DNA of 64,000 bases, from NCBI GenBank assembly GCA_039973685.1, contig JBDWKL010000018.1, positions 55,078-119,077 of the forward strand, given 5' to 3'. Of this stretch, positions 9,147-18,780 are shown one piece after another. The position numbers and the translations under genes are program-made. The first letter of the stretch is position 1. Every line of letters begins with the position of its first letter. The notes beneath the pieces are model-generated. The model searched no databases and was not told the origin of the DNA. It was given only the letters and a program-made list of their open reading frames with translations. This stretch comes from Hyphomicrobiales bacterium. GTDB lineage: Bacteria > Pseudomonadota > Alphaproteobacteria > Rhizobiales > JACESI01.

Positions 9147-9701
9147 CTAGCTACACTTTTTCTGATTGCTAGCCCCGTTCTTTCGGTCCAAAACGGCTGA
9201 AACCCGCCCGCCTGATAACGATGCTTTATTGTTGGTCAAATTAACAGTCAGCTTTTTCCCTACAATAACATTGTCACATTGGGTCAACACAACACGCCCA
9301 CCAGACAAAACCACGATTTGTGTTTTCATGTTGAGCACAGCTTTACCGCCTGTCGCCGTATTGTTGCCAGACGTTACAATCACCTTGCCATTTGCCTCAA
9401 TGCGGCTAATGCCCTGACTTCCGCCAACACCACCAGCAGCGACAGAGCCATCATAAAACACGTCCAAACGCGCTGTTTTCATTGTGGTCTTGCCTTGGCG
9501 AACATCCACATTGCCTTTGAAGACTGCCCGTTTTTCAACATCACGAACTTCAAGACTATCAGCTTCAATTTGGATAGGTGCATTATTGTCTGAGCGAAAA
9601 CCAGAAAAAGCGTCGCCTGTTGCTTGTGCATTGGCCAGCTCCACCATCATTAATGGAAAAAGCAAAGCGGCTAGCAAGAGTTTCGAGACAGATTTTACCA
9701 T
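9147..9701 (-). CDS. lptA: Lipopolysaccharide export periplasmic protein LptA
   Basis: Periplasmic bridge protein that carries LPS across the envelope on a beta-jellyroll groove. The 184-aa product has a signal peptide (KLLLAALLFPLMMVELANAQA) and an OstA-type core with PIQIEADSLEVRD followed by repeated short beta strands (AVFKGNVDVRQG, IEANGKVIVTSGN). The C-terminus is a basic, Asn-rich tail. It lies 39 bp downstream of lptC and 89 bp upstream of lptB, consistent with one transcript. Confidence 0.93.
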   Translation of the reverse strand: MVKSVSKLLLAALLFPLMMVELANAQATGDAFSGFRSDNNAPIQIEADSLEVRDVEKRAVFKGNVDVRQGKTTMKTARLDVFYDGSVAAGGVGGSQGISRIEANGKVIVTSGNNTATGGKAVLNMKTQIVVLSGGRVVLTQCDNVIVGKKLTVNLTNNKASLSGGRVSAVLDRKNGASNQKKCS

Positions 9702-9740
9702 GTAATGAGGGGTTCCTTACCCACGCGTCAATGAGGCCGA

Positions 9741-10496
9741 CTACGATTGTGGTTTACGACGAATTTTATTTGGCTGAACAACCATGCGCACACGGTTTTC
9801 GAAAAAGATGAAGTTCCCATTGTCCCGTACGATCATGCTGTCCGCTCTGATTTCGCCAATCTCGGCTTTAATGAACACGGGGCTGTCAGTTTTCATGACG
9901 CCAGCTTTCATGTCAATTTCAGCATCATCAAGTACAGCATCATAACCAGCGCTCATATGAACATTGACGCCAGAATCGAGCTTAAGGTTTTCACCTTCAA
10001 TATCAAACTTACCATTGTTAGCTTGAACCGAAACTACATTGCCGTCGGCTAATGTCACGGTTGCGCCAATTTTCTCGAGCAGCACTTTTTTAGGGTTATT
10101 CAAATCTTGAAGGGCGCGATCTGCAACTATTTCATAAGCCGAATCACTTGCGGTAAACCCGTTCAGTTTTGGGCTGTCCATCACAACTTGACCGTCCGTC
10201 AAATCAATGGTGGCAATGCCAAAGGGTGTTTCCAAATAATGCGCAGTCATAGCGACCGCAACAAAGATAACAATGAAAATGGCACCGACAATCGGGAGGC
10301 CAAACTTCAAACCGCGAACGCGACGAGAATAACGGGTTGCTAACTGGAATTTCCTTTGTTCAGAAACACTTACCTGTGCTGCCATTGGTCGCGCGCTTGC
10401 TTCAGATGACGCAGATTGCGCCGACGAGCACACGTCAGCAGTCGGTGCCGTTAGGCCTCGAGCTAGATGGTGAGTGTTAGGATCGTGCGCGTTCAT
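9741..10496 (-). CDS. lptC: LPS export protein LptC
   Basis: Bitopic inner-membrane protein that accepts LPS from LptB2FG and passes it to LptA. The 251-aa product has a cytoplasmic N-terminal segment of about 70 residues, one membrane helix (about 66-88, GLPIVGAIFIVIFVAVAMTA) and a periplasmic YrbK/LptC beta domain. The long N-terminal tail is typical of rhizobial LptC. It is the first lpt gene of the block; rnd lies 209 bp upstream on the same strand. Confidence 0.9.
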   Translation of the reverse strand: MNAHDPNTHHLARGLTAPTADVCSSAQSASSEASARPMAAQVSVSEQRKFQLATRYSRRVRGLKFGLPIVGAIFIVIFVAVAMTAHYLETPFGIATIDLTDGQVVMDSPKLNGFTASDSAYEIVADRALQDLNNPKKVLLEKIGATVTLADGNVVSVQANNGKFDIEGENLKLDSGVNVHMSAGYDAVLDDAEIDMKAGVMKTDSPVFIKAEIGEIRADSMIVRDNGNFIFFENRVRMVVQPNKIRRKPQS

Positions 10497-10705
10497 TCAG
10501 GTACTCAGACATTTCCAGTCAATTAGTTAGGTTGCTTTTTTCAGTCTTCCGCATTCCTGCTGGGTAACAGAATAACACAGATTGTAATAATTGCGATGCA
10601 AGCGTGAAAACCTTCTACAAAACCCACAGTAAAGACACTGTTTCTGGTTCAACACGATGCAACAATCATACACTGAAATCATTAAGTCTTAATTTAGGGC
10701 CAAAT

Positions 10706-11320
10706 TTAGGAATGTGCAAAAATATCTGTTTCTGGCCAACCTATTAGGTCAAGTTTTGTGCGTGTTGGTAGGAATTCAAAACAAGCATTTGCAATCTCAG
10801 TGCGATCTTCTCGCGCTAAACGCTTCACCAAAATATCGCGCATTGCATGCAAATGCAGCACATCAGAAGCCGCGTAAGCAAGTTGCGCATCCGACAATTT
10901 TTCTGCACCCCAATCCGAACTTTGTTGTTGTTTTGAAATATCAACATCAAGCAATTCACGGGTAAGATCTTTCAATCCGTGCCGGTCTGTATAGGTACGG
11001 GTTAAGCGTGAAGCGATCTTTGTGCAAAAAATTGGCGTCGTCACTGTTCCAAAACTATGTTCCAACAAGGCAACATCAAAACGGGCAAAGTGAAAAATCT
11101 TGGTTTTGCTTTGATCTGCTAACAACGCTTGGATATTAGGCGCTTCGCTCTGCCCAGCCTTGATCTGCACCACATCAGCGCTGCCGTCCCCTGGTGACAA
11201 TTGAACCACACAAAGCCGATCGCGATGCGGGTTCAGCCCCATTGCTTCGGTATCAATTGCAACATCACCTGTGTATTTATCCAAATTCGGTAAATCACCA
11301 GTATGAAAACGAATGGTCAT
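10706..11320 (-). CDS. rnd: Ribonuclease D-like 3'-5' exonuclease
   Basis: DEDD-family exonuclease for trimming RNA 3' ends. The 204-aa product has Exo I VAIDTEAMGLNPHRDRLCVVQLS (catalytic Asp and Glu), Exo II HFARFDVALLEHSFG and Exo III QLAYAASDVLHLH (Tyr and Asp). It lacks the HRDC domains of E. coli RNase D, as is usual for the short alphaproteobacterial form beside the lpt genes. It is probably the first gene of the lpt-rpoN block or transcribed alone. Confidence 0.88.
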   Translation of the reverse strand: MTIRFHTGDLPNLDKYTGDVAIDTEAMGLNPHRDRLCVVQLSPGDGSADVVQIKAGQSEAPNIQALLADQSKTKIFHFARFDVALLEHSFGTVTTPIFCTKIASRLTRTYTDRHGLKDLTRELLDVDISKQQQSSDWGAEKLSDAQLAYAASDVLHLHAMRDILVKRLAREDRTEIANACFEFLPTRTKLDLIGWPETDIFAHS

Positions 11321-11455
11321 CTCAAGGCCTCATCTATTTTGACCGTGGTCTACCTGATCTCGCAGAAGAAATCCACAACATCAACCTGTGTAAAGTTAGG
11401 AAATCATACAGTTTAAGGAGAATCGTTAAGAAAAATTAACCTTTTTCTGTTGTAA

Positions 11456-12709
11456 ATGTGCCAGCAAACAACATGGAATCCTAATCAAATGCAGGACGAA
11501 CTCCTCTTTGGCTCATTAGCTCCCGCTATCGCACTGCTTATCAGCATGAACTTTTTCGTGTTTTGGTCACGCCAGCCAGAGGCCCGCCATATATTAGCCT
11601 TTGGGCTAGCTTTTTTGCTGTGCGCAATTAGCATTTCGCTCTCGCACAACCTGATTACCGGCCTATCTTATCCAAATATCTTCACAGCGGTCCTGCTGGA
11701 TACCGCTAGCCTAAGCTTATTGATTCGGGGCAGCTGTGAGCGCGTTAACATGAAGACGCCCTATTTCCTGATCTTAGCTACAGGTGCCCTTGGGCTGATT
11801 GCCGGTTATGGCGTAACAATGAATTTTGAATCCGCCACTCTTCTTTTGACGCCGATTCATGGTGTGCACGCAGTCCTCCTTTTCATCTGCGGTTGGGTAT
11901 GGTTCAAAGGGACGAATTCAGAGCACGTGGCTAATCGCAGTGCTGTGAGCATTATTTTCTTCTCATTCACCATATTCTCCATCGCGTTTCCCTTTGTCAC
12001 GTACAACATGGTGAACGCACCTTCTGCCGATCAATATCAGCATTCCACAAGCTGGGTTATCTTCAATTTCGCGATCATCATGATGGTTATGGTCACGGGT
12101 TTAAGTCTTACCGCTGTTTTGACAGACGACATGGTAAAGAAGATCAAATTCGTTTCGAGCACAGACTTACTAACAGGCCTCAAAACACGCCGCGCCTTTG
12201 AAGAAAAACTTGAAGATATCTTTACCAAATTAGAACGCAGCCCACTTCCGTTGAGCATAATCATTGCCGACATTGATCATTTCAAATTGGTCAATGACAC
12301 CTATGGGCATCAAACAGGTGATCGTGTGATCTCAACATTTGGGAAGCTCATTGCTGAAGGTTCTCGCAAAACCGATCTTGTTGCGCGCATTGGCGGTGAA
12401 GAGTTTTGTATTGTTTTGTGGAATGCAGACGCATCAGGTGCCCGCCTCGTGGCTGAAAATCTTAGAACACAGTTCCAAGCAGCACAATTTGAAGGCATCC
12501 CGAAACACAAAAAATTCACATCGAGCTTTGGTGTGGCGACACTTAAACCTGGCGAAGTTTCAGAAGAACTTTACCGCCGCGCAGATCAGGCTCTTTATCT
12601 TGCGAAAAAAGAAGGACGCAATCGCGTCTGCCTTGATCAAACACATTTGGAAGCAGACACTCTTGTTGAACCAGCGTCTAACAATATCGTTCTGTATCCT
12701 TCCGCTTAA
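11456..12709 (+). CDS. Membrane diguanylate cyclase (GGDEF)
   Basis: Makes cyclic di-GMP from two GTP. The 417-aa product has about six N-terminal membrane helices (residues 15-225) and a C-terminal GGDEF domain with active-site RIGGEEF. The inhibitory I-site RKTD sits exactly five residues before GGEEF, so product inhibition is expected. Neither possible ATG (11456 or 11489) has a convincing ribosome site; the second would remove 11 residues. There is no EAL domain. It converges on the PodJ-like gene across a shared terminator, which is of interest because c-di-GMP often controls polar development. Confidence 0.93.
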   Translation: MCQQTTWNPNQMQDELLFGSLAPAIALLISMNFFVFWSRQPEARHILAFGLAFLLCAISISLSHNLITGLSYPNIFTAVLLDTASLSLLIRGSCERVNMKTPYFLILATGALGLIAGYGVTMNFESATLLLTPIHGVHAVLLFICGWVWFKGTNSEHVANRSAVSIIFFSFTIFSIAFPFVTYNMVNAPSADQYQHSTSWVIFNFAIIMMVMVTGLSLTAVLTDDMVKKIKFVSSTDLLTGLKTRRAFEEKLEDIFTKLERSPLPLSIIIADIDHFKLVNDTYGHQTGDRVISTFGKLIAEGSRKTDLVARIGGEEFCIVLWNADASGARLVAENLRTQFQAAQFEGIPKHKKFTSSFGVATLKPGEVSEELYRRADQALYLAKKEGRNRVCLDQTHLEADTLVEPASNNIVLYPSA

Positions 12710-12774
12710 AGAACAATCAAATCAAAGACTAAATGCCTTTAGTATCTTTGCCCTTAGCATTTAGGCATAAACAC

Positions 12775-12816
12775 AAAAAAGCTGCTGTGAATTGAGCATT
12801 CACAGCAGCTTTTTTA
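12775..12816. terminator. Bidirectional terminator between the cyclase and the PodJ-like gene
   Basis: GCTGCTGTGAA and TTCACAGCAGC form a perfect 11-bp stem with a 7-nt loop. It is flanked by AAAAAA on the left and TTTTTT on the right, so it can end transcription on both strands of this convergent pair. Confidence 0.92.
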
Positions 12817-12866
12817 ATTTCTTATATGCCCCCGTCGTGGATGGTGGGCTGGCTTTTGTTGTTAGA

Positions 12867-15800
12867 CTAGATTTTCTGAGACTTGAGCAACTGAATCAAG
12901 TTCTTATTGACCCGTCCAGTTTGTGGCATACCAATTTCATACTCAAACGCTCTGATCGCGTCTTTAGTTCTCTTGCCAGCAAGCCCGTCTGCACCGCCCG
13001 TGTCAAAACCCAATCCATTTAGGAGGACTTGCGCTTCTTTCACCTGAGGCGAACCTTGCTTTTTAGTTGTTTTTCTAGCCAAGCCGTTCGGCACTTTGCC
13101 GAGTGCTAATTTAGAGCCTTTCAACCAAAAATCTGGAGAAGGAGAGATGACATTTGCATCTACCTTGATCGGAACTGCTTTATAAGCTGCACTCTTTACT
13201 TTGGCCTCTTTCAGCTGTTCCTTAGTCAGTACTTTCACAATTTCGTCGCGTTTTTCAGCGGCATCACGATCGCCAATTTTAGCAACAACATCGAACCACT
13301 TATATGCATGCACAAGGCTAGCTTCGACACCAAGTCCGCGGACATACAAAATGCCAACATTAAATTGGCTGTCTTTGATGCCATGGTTGGCACCTTTTTC
13401 AAACCATTTAAAAGCCTCTTCGAAATCTGGACGACCAAGCGCCCCTTCGGCATGAAGTACCGCGAGATTATGCATGGCCCGCGCATTGCCTAAATCCGCA
13501 GATTCAATGTACCAACGCTTGGCTTCCTGAGGGTTTTTCGCCACACCCACGCCATCTTCGTAAAGAGTACCGAGGCGGAATTTTGCAATTGCAGATCCAT
13601 TTGCCGCTGATTGTTCGTACCAAAAAGCTGACTTTTTGAGATCACGCTCAAAAATTTCACCATCCCCATAACGGCGACCAACTTCTAGAAGGGCTGCTGG
13701 ATCACCTTCCAACAATGCATCAGATAGCTTGTCTGAGACTTTATCCTTCGGCAACAATTTCATTGCGTCACGAATGATCCCACTTTGTGGAGATACCTCA
13801 TTGAAATCTAACTGCCGCGTAATTGATTGCGTCGTACTTGGATCCACAATCTGTGCATCGTCAACTTCTTCAGTTTCGGTTGCAGAAGGCGGTAAACTGG
13901 TTGCATTGAGATCAATGACTGTTTCTGGTCGCGAGGTAATTTCAGCCGGGTTCGGATTGGAATTTACCGCTGGTTTCACAACTTCTTGCTGGACAGCCTT
14001 TTTCTCAACAGCAGGCTTCGTTGTAATCTTCGGCTCGGCTTGTTGCGCCGCGGTATTTGTTGGTGAGCCACCAAACAGTGCGCTGATCGAATCTTTGAGT
14101 AGATAACCACTGACTGAAATAATCGCCACACAAACTGACGCCAGCAATGCTGTGCGAAGCGGATTATTTTTCCCCTTCTCATCAGCCAAGTTTTCAACCA
14201 AATCCTCCCTCAAATCTTTTGATTTTTCACCCATCGCATCCAAATTTGGTTCAATGGCAGAATCCTCATCCAATTCTATGGAAGGAGCATCTAGGTCGTC
14301 GTTGTTTTCCAGAACACTTTTACGCCCACCACGAGCTGCTTTGTTGATCCGCTCACGGATGGCAGATAAAGCTGATTTTCCTTTTTCAGGTTCATCATCC
14401 AACTGCAGTGCTTGTTCTGCAGCAGCCGCTTGTGCAGCACGTCTGGCTGCGTGAATGAAATCTGATTTTGAGCCTGTGTCGTTATTTGGCATTTGATCTT
14501 CAACATCCATGCCGAAGTCATCATCTTCATGCTCATTTTTTTGCTCATCATCATGTCGAGCAATCATTTCATCTGATGCGAATGGTGCAGGGGTGTTTTC
14601 AAACGCCGGTTCAACTTCGCTGGATAATTCAATGACGTCATCATTGATCGGACGCCCAGAACCAGGTTCAGTTGGCATGTCATTGTCATCAGGAATCAAA
14701 ACGGGTGCATCAGGCTCACGCGATTTAACATGCTCCCGCATGCGTTGCATGACTTCCTCTTCTGTCGGAGCAGAAGGTTTCTGGATAGCAGGTTCTTCTT
14801 CAACTTCGGCCTCTACCACCGAGTTTATTTCATCTTTTGGAAGGGCGACATCTTCATCTGCAATCTTGGCCACAGATGGTATGTTTTCGGATGCCATAAG
14901 TGGCGCTGATTTTGACCCATTCGCTTCTAATGCTTCAAGGCGTTCTGAAACGCGAGACAGCATATCTTGGACAGAATGGAAGGATGAACGTGTCTCAGTT
15001 GAAAGGTCATCTGTCGATGTTTTCATGCTGGACATATAGGTGCGTAGGTCTTGCAGCTCAGACGCCAGTGCAGCAGATGGAGCAGGATCCCCTTCTGGCG
15101 CAATACCACCTTGTTGCTCTAATTTTTCAAGCCGCCCAGCAACGCCATCAAGCATTCCATGAATGGACATAAAGGAGTTATTGCTGCTCGTAAGGAGCGT
15201 ATTCGCCATTGAACGAATTTCACCCAAGTCGAAAAGCATCGTGGCCGTTTCGGGCGCATCCCCAGTCGTTGGAATACTCGCCGAACCCATGCTTTGCGCT
15301 GTCTTTTCAGCTGTACGGCGGGCGACATCTTCAATCATTTTATCTTGCTTGTCAGTAAGGGTGTCAAGCTTGGCTAATGCCTCATCAATGCGCTTCACCA
15401 TTGCTGATTGATTGTTTTCAATCGACGCAGTCAGATTCTTTCCAACTGACCTTTCGAGAGTCGAACTTAGGGCTGTTTCTAAGGTCGGCCCAAGCGACGA
15501 TGCAAATTCGCCAAGCTCACTGCGTAGGCTTTGCTCTGTGATAAGGTCGACAGGTAATTGAAGGAGACTTGCTGGCGCAGGCCCCTGTGCACTGGCCGCA
15601 TCCATGCTGGCCGCTTCAAGACGCTCGGCAGCCTTTACAAGCCGGCCTTCCATCTGAGAGATTTTTTCAGCGGCATGTGCATCGCCATTTCGTGCATTGC
15701 CGAGTGCTTCGAGGCGTTCGGTTGCTGAATGCACCTGAGCGCTGATTATCGACACTTGGTCTTTCAATCCAGAACCGATCTCAGCCACTTCGCCATTCAA

Positions 15801-17606
15801 AGCAGACAATGAAGCTTCCGTCGACTGCATCTGAGCGCTAAGGTCAGACACTTGATCTTTCAAACGGGAACCAAGCCCTGTCACTTCACCACCCAAACTG
15901 GACAATGACGAATCGAACTCTGATCGTAGCTTGTTAAAGCGATCTTCCAGACTACTTGAAACAGCGCCTGCTACATTTGAGGGAATATTGAGTTGCTGCA
16001 TGTTTGACATGATGTCGTCACGCAGTCCCGTTAGATTTCCCTGCAACCGCGAAACCACCAAATCACTGTTTTGGCTTGTGGTTTTTTCTGTTCTATCAAT
16101 AACAGCGAGCAAGCCATCAGATAGACGGTTTAATTCGCTTTGCAGTTTCATCGTGTCTTCTGGAACGGCAGAAAGGTCTGGAGATTTCAAAAGGAACTCG
16201 GCAATCCGGTTCACATCTGTTTCCATTGTTTCCAAACGGCTACCGAGCAACGGGTTCACATTGCCATCCGGCATTGCGGCAATGATTGTGCGCAACCGTT
16301 TGACTTCTTCTTGAATGTGCTGACCAGCAAAGCTTGTTTGTGCATTTGCAGCGGTAACCTCACCCTTCAAGGCAGATAGTTCGCCTTTAAGACTTTCAAT
16401 CACGGCTGGATCAGTTGCACCCGTATTGAGTGCTTCGATTTTTGCCATCAACGTTTGGAAGTGCTTATCCGTCTCGCGACGGTCCATATTGTGACGGCCC
16501 TCTTGTGCCTGGTCTGCCATGAGTGGCGATGTGTCGCCAGTCTCAACTGCATTGTGGGTGCGTTCAACCGCATCATTTGTGTGCTGCTCGACAATGGTAT
16601 CCATCGCTTCGCGCAAAGCTTGGCCACCTTGTTTTTTACCCATCTTGTGGCTTGATTTAGACAAGATTGGCGCCTCACTTGCGGCATTTGACTTCACACC
16701 ACGTTTTGTCCGGCGATTTCTTTTCGGTCGATAAACCGGATCATCATCTGGTTCTGTTTCTGGCTCTTGCGACGCAGTTAAATGCTTTTCCATCCGAGCA
16801 AGCTGCTCTTCAAGTCTGGATAGTCGCATCGTGTCTTCATTGTTTACCGGTGGAACAGGAGAAGCAGGGGCTGCAGGCGTTGGCACTGGAGCGACCGCTG
16901 GGGCCTGCATTGGCATGTTAAATCCAGCGCTGTTTGCTTGAGCAAAAACTGGTTGCTGGGCTGCTGCTTGCATCATGACAGCAGGTTGCGCATTTGCCTG
17001 TTGTAAATTTGCTTTCAACTGTTGCTCTAAATACCCAAGCGTACCCAGCATTTCCAACATGCGATCTGCATTGACGTCTTGCGGGCTTACAGCCGGATTT
17101 TGAGCATTTGGCATGCTTTGCGGGATTGAATGAGGCGGGACATGCTGAGCTTGCGATACTTGATGACCCTGAACTGGGTTAGGTGGCAGCTGGTTTTGGC
17201 CTTGTGCTCTCGCACGGATACCTTCAATCAATGCTCGCGCGTCTTCATCATAATTCTTGTTCAAATTGCGTGCGGCACTATCAAGCGCGCTGGACAAAGT
17301 GCCTGTATCAGGCTCTGCAAATTGCTGGTGGTTTGTTGCTTCAAAAGATTGTTCTAAATGCCGCACACGATCCACCAGTTCATTGAGAACCGCGGATTTT
17401 GCCACATAGTCATTATCATGCTGCGCTGCATCGCCATGATGTGCTGCTGCATTTAAAGCCGACGTTTGTTCATTGATAACATCTTGGAGCCATGCTTCCA
17501 CACTTTTGCCTGCCAAGCGAGCCGCTTGCTCTGCCTGGTGCTCAAGAGTGCCATGGTCTTCACTTGGCCTATTCACACTATTTGCAGCTTTCTGCCTAAA
17601 GTTCAC
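12867..17606 (-). CDS. podJ: PodJ-like polar organiser with coiled coils, Sel1 repeats and a peptidoglycan-binding domain
   Basis: A 1579-aa protein with the layout of rhizobial PodJ. It has a Gln/Pro/Ala-rich N-terminal region (about 150-260), long coiled coils with repeated RLEALxA and SALNGEVxxxGSxLKDQVS segments (about 370-920), an acidic linker, and one membrane helix (about 1190-1212, TALLASVCVAIISVSGYLL). Three to four Sel1 repeats follow (such as GRRYGDGE and LGTLYEDGVGVAKNP, about 1330-1440). A PG_binding_1 domain ends the protein (VLLNGLGFDTGGADGLAGKRT). PodJ marks the new pole and recruits division and adhesion factors in Caulobacter and Agrobacterium; that role here is inferred from architecture. 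Confidence 0.85.
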   Translation of the reverse strand: MNFRQKAANSVNRPSEDHGTLEHQAEQAARLAGKSVEAWLQDVINEQTSALNAAAHHGDAAQHDNDYVAKSAVLNELVDRVRHLEQSFEATNHQQFAEPDTGTLSSALDSAARNLNKNYDEDARALIEGIRARAQGQNQLPPNPVQGHQVSQAQHVPPHSIPQSMPNAQNPAVSPQDVNADRMLEMLGTLGYLEQQLKANLQQANAQPAVMMQAAAQQPVFAQANSAGFNMPMQAPAVAPVPTPAAPASPVPPVNNEDTMRLSRLEEQLARMEKHLTASQEPETEPDDDPVYRPKRNRRTKRGVKSNAASEAPILSKSSHKMGKKQGGQALREAMDTIVEQHTNDAVERTHNAVETGDTSPLMADQAQEGRHNMDRRETDKHFQTLMAKIEALNTGATDPAVIESLKGELSALKGEVTAANAQTSFAGQHIQEEVKRLRTIIAAMPDGNVNPLLGSRLETMETDVNRIAEFLLKSPDLSAVPEDTMKLQSELNRLSDGLLAVIDRTEKTTSQNSDLVVSRLQGNLTGLRDDIMSNMQQLNIPSNVAGAVSSSLEDRFNKLRSEFDSSLSSLGGEVTGLGSRLKDQVSDLSAQMQSTEASLSALNGEVAEIGSGLKDQVSIISAQVHSATERLEALGNARNGDAHAAEKISQMEGRLVKAAERLEAASMDAASAQGPAPASLLQLPVDLITEQSLRSELGEFASSLGPTLETALSSTLERSVGKNLTASIENNQSAMVKRIDEALAKLDTLTDKQDKMIEDVARRTAEKTAQSMGSASIPTTGDAPETATMLFDLGEIRSMANTLLTSSNNSFMSIHGMLDGVAGRLEKLEQQGGIAPEGDPAPSAALASELQDLRTYMSSMKTSTDDLSTETRSSFHSVQDMLSRVSERLEALEANGSKSAPLMASENIPSVAKIADEDVALPKDEINSVVEAEVEEEPAIQKPSAPTEEEVMQRMREHVKSREPDAPVLIPDDNDMPTEPGSGRPINDDVIELSSEVEPAFENTPAPFASDEMIARHDDEQKNEHEDDDFGMDVEDQMPNNDTGSKSDFIHAARRAAQAAAAEQALQLDDEPEKGKSALSAIRERINKAARGGRKSVLENNDDLDAPSIELDEDSAIEPNLDAMGEKSKDLREDLVENLADEKGKNNPLRTALLASVCVAIISVSGYLLKDSISALFGGSPTNTAAQQAEPKITTKPAVEKKAVQQEVVKPAVNSNPNPAEITSRPETVIDLNATSLPPSATETEEVDDAQIVDPSTTQSITRQLDFNEVSPQSGIIRDAMKLLPKDKVSDKLSDALLEGDPAALLEVGRRYGDGEIFERDLKKSAFWYEQSAANGSAIAKFRLGTLYEDGVGVAKNPQEAKRWYIESADLGNARAMHNLAVLHAEGALGRPDFEEAFKWFEKGANHGIKDSQFNVGILYVRGLGVEASLVHAYKWFDVVAKIGDRDAAEKRDEIVKVLTKEQLKEAKVKSAAYKAVPIKVDANVISPSPDFWLKGSKLALGKVPNGLARKTTKKQGSPQVKEAQVLLNGLGFDTGGADGLAGKRTKDAIRAFEYEIGMPQTGRVNKNLIQLLKSQKI

Positions 17607-18094
17607 AGTTATCTCCCGCGCTAGCGAATTAATCTAAATGCCATCACGGTTCGCTTGCTCAGCGAATCACCTGTTTTGACATTGATACCCATGATCAGTT
17701 TTCGATAAACGTGGTAAACGGGGGGTTAATAAATTTTAAAATACTTAACTATTATCCAAGTTTATCCGTTAAAAAGCCTATATTTTTCAATAATGATGGT
17801 TTTTGGGCGCAGTTCTATATTGGGACTCGCGATAAAATCAATTATCCTATTCCAAACCGTCACAGCGCAGTTCACAGCATCACTCTTATACGAAAGTCTA
17901 ATAAAGATTACCTTTACGTAAAGTGCATAAATTACTATCTCAGCCGCAACCGAGAGTTGCTCATCGCGCCACTACAACGTTACGACGCTGATCAATCTTT
18001 CGGTCAGTTACAATTTTGCACAACATGGTTGTAATCCTCTACAAAGACATCAAACGCATTTGCATCCGAGCAATGCATACACTGGAGAAACTAA
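17607..18094. other. 488-bp A/T-rich intergenic region with a TTTACGT palindrome
   Basis: No convincing gene. The open frame at 17711-18034 lacks a ribosome site, has atypical composition and matches nothing I know. The region must hold promoters for the PodJ-like gene and for the MerR gene. The perfect 12-bp palindrome CTTTACGTAAAG at 17912-17923 contains the same TTTACGT half-site as the operator in front of the acyl-CoA dehydrogenase, and may be an autoregulatory site about 170 bp upstream of merR. Confidence 0.5.
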
Positions 18095-18472
18095 ATGGCC
18101 TTCACAATTGGTGATCTTGCCAAGGAATTTGATGTGAGTTTGCGGACTCTACGCTTTTATGAAGACAAGAACCTAATTCACCCTCGCCGTGATGGTGTAA
18201 CGCGAATTTATAGCCGCCGAGATCGTGCGCGGTTGAAACTTGTGCTCATGGGGAAACGCGTTGGTTTCTCCTTGAAAGAAATTAAAGAGATGCTCGACCT
18301 TTATGATCTAAAGGATGGACAATCCACACAATTGAAGGTTTCTCTCAAACGCTTCAATGAACAAATTGCCTTGCTTGAAAAACAAAAACAGGATGTGGAG
18401 CAAGCAATCGGCGAACTGTCACAGACCGTGATGATCGTCGAAGGAATGTTGGTTGAAAAAGAAAGCCAATAA
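18095..18472 (+). CDS. MerR-family regulator of the adjacent beta-oxidation operon
   Basis: A 125-aa MerR-family regulator. The N-terminal winged HTH (TIGDLAKEFDVSLRTLRFYEDKNLI, then the wing IYSRRDRARL) is followed by a coiled-coil dimer helix (about 85-115). The C-terminus is short and has no Cys cluster, so it is not a metal sensor. GGAGAA precedes the ATG. It resembles the LiuR/AdhR-type MerR proteins that control acyl-CoA catabolism in proteobacteria. That role is inferred from its place before the fad-like operon and the shared TTTACGT half-sites at 17912 and 18750. Confidence 0.88.
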   Translation: MAFTIGDLAKEFDVSLRTLRFYEDKNLIHPRRDGVTRIYSRRDRARLKLVLMGKRVGFSLKEIKEMLDLYDLKDGQSTQLKVSLKRFNEQIALLEKQKQDVEQAIGELSQTVMIVEGMLVEKESQ

Positions 18473-18492
18473 AGCTTACAACTAATATCTAT

Positions 18493-18522
18493 AAGCGCTT
18501 GATTGATTTGAGCGCTTTTTTT
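18493..18522 (+). terminator. Terminator after the MerR gene
   Basis: AAGCGCT and AGCGCTT form a stem with an 11-nt loop followed by T5, starting 20 bp after the stop codon. It separates the regulator from the operon it probably controls. Confidence 0.75.
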
Positions 18523-18749
18523 GTGCCTGAATGTCAAAATTGATCGCATAAAGACAGGCTTTAATAGGCTTTCCCCTTTCCCCAGCCATGAAAATATGCG
18601 TCACTCTTTTGTGAAATGCGGAACACAACACTCTGAATCCCGCCATTTTCGGTAGCCGATGATTAGAAACTGGCACATTTGTGAGAGCTTAGACATCAAA
18701 GGTCTTGAAAATTTCAACCAAATTAGCTACGTCTAACTCAATAAGTGAC

Positions 18750-18767
18750 GTTTACGTCAACGTAAAC
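18750..18767 (+). promoter_or_regulatory. MerR-type operator before the acyl-CoA dehydrogenase operon
   Basis: GTTTACGTCAACGTAAAC is a perfect 8-2-8 inverted repeat ending 13 bp before the ATG of the acyl-CoA dehydrogenase gene. An extra half-site (GTGACG) abuts it on the left. The MerR gene lies 280 bp upstream. A site this close to the start, overlapping the leader, fits repression better than classical MerR promoter twisting. Confidence 0.75.
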
Positions 18768-18780
18768 TACGGAGAGAAGA

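Noticed and set aside
17711..18034. 107-codon forward frame between the PodJ-like gene and merR
   Set aside because: No ribosome site, A/T-driven composition (many Tyr, Asn, Ile), no family resemblance, and it crosses the expected promoter region and a probable operator.
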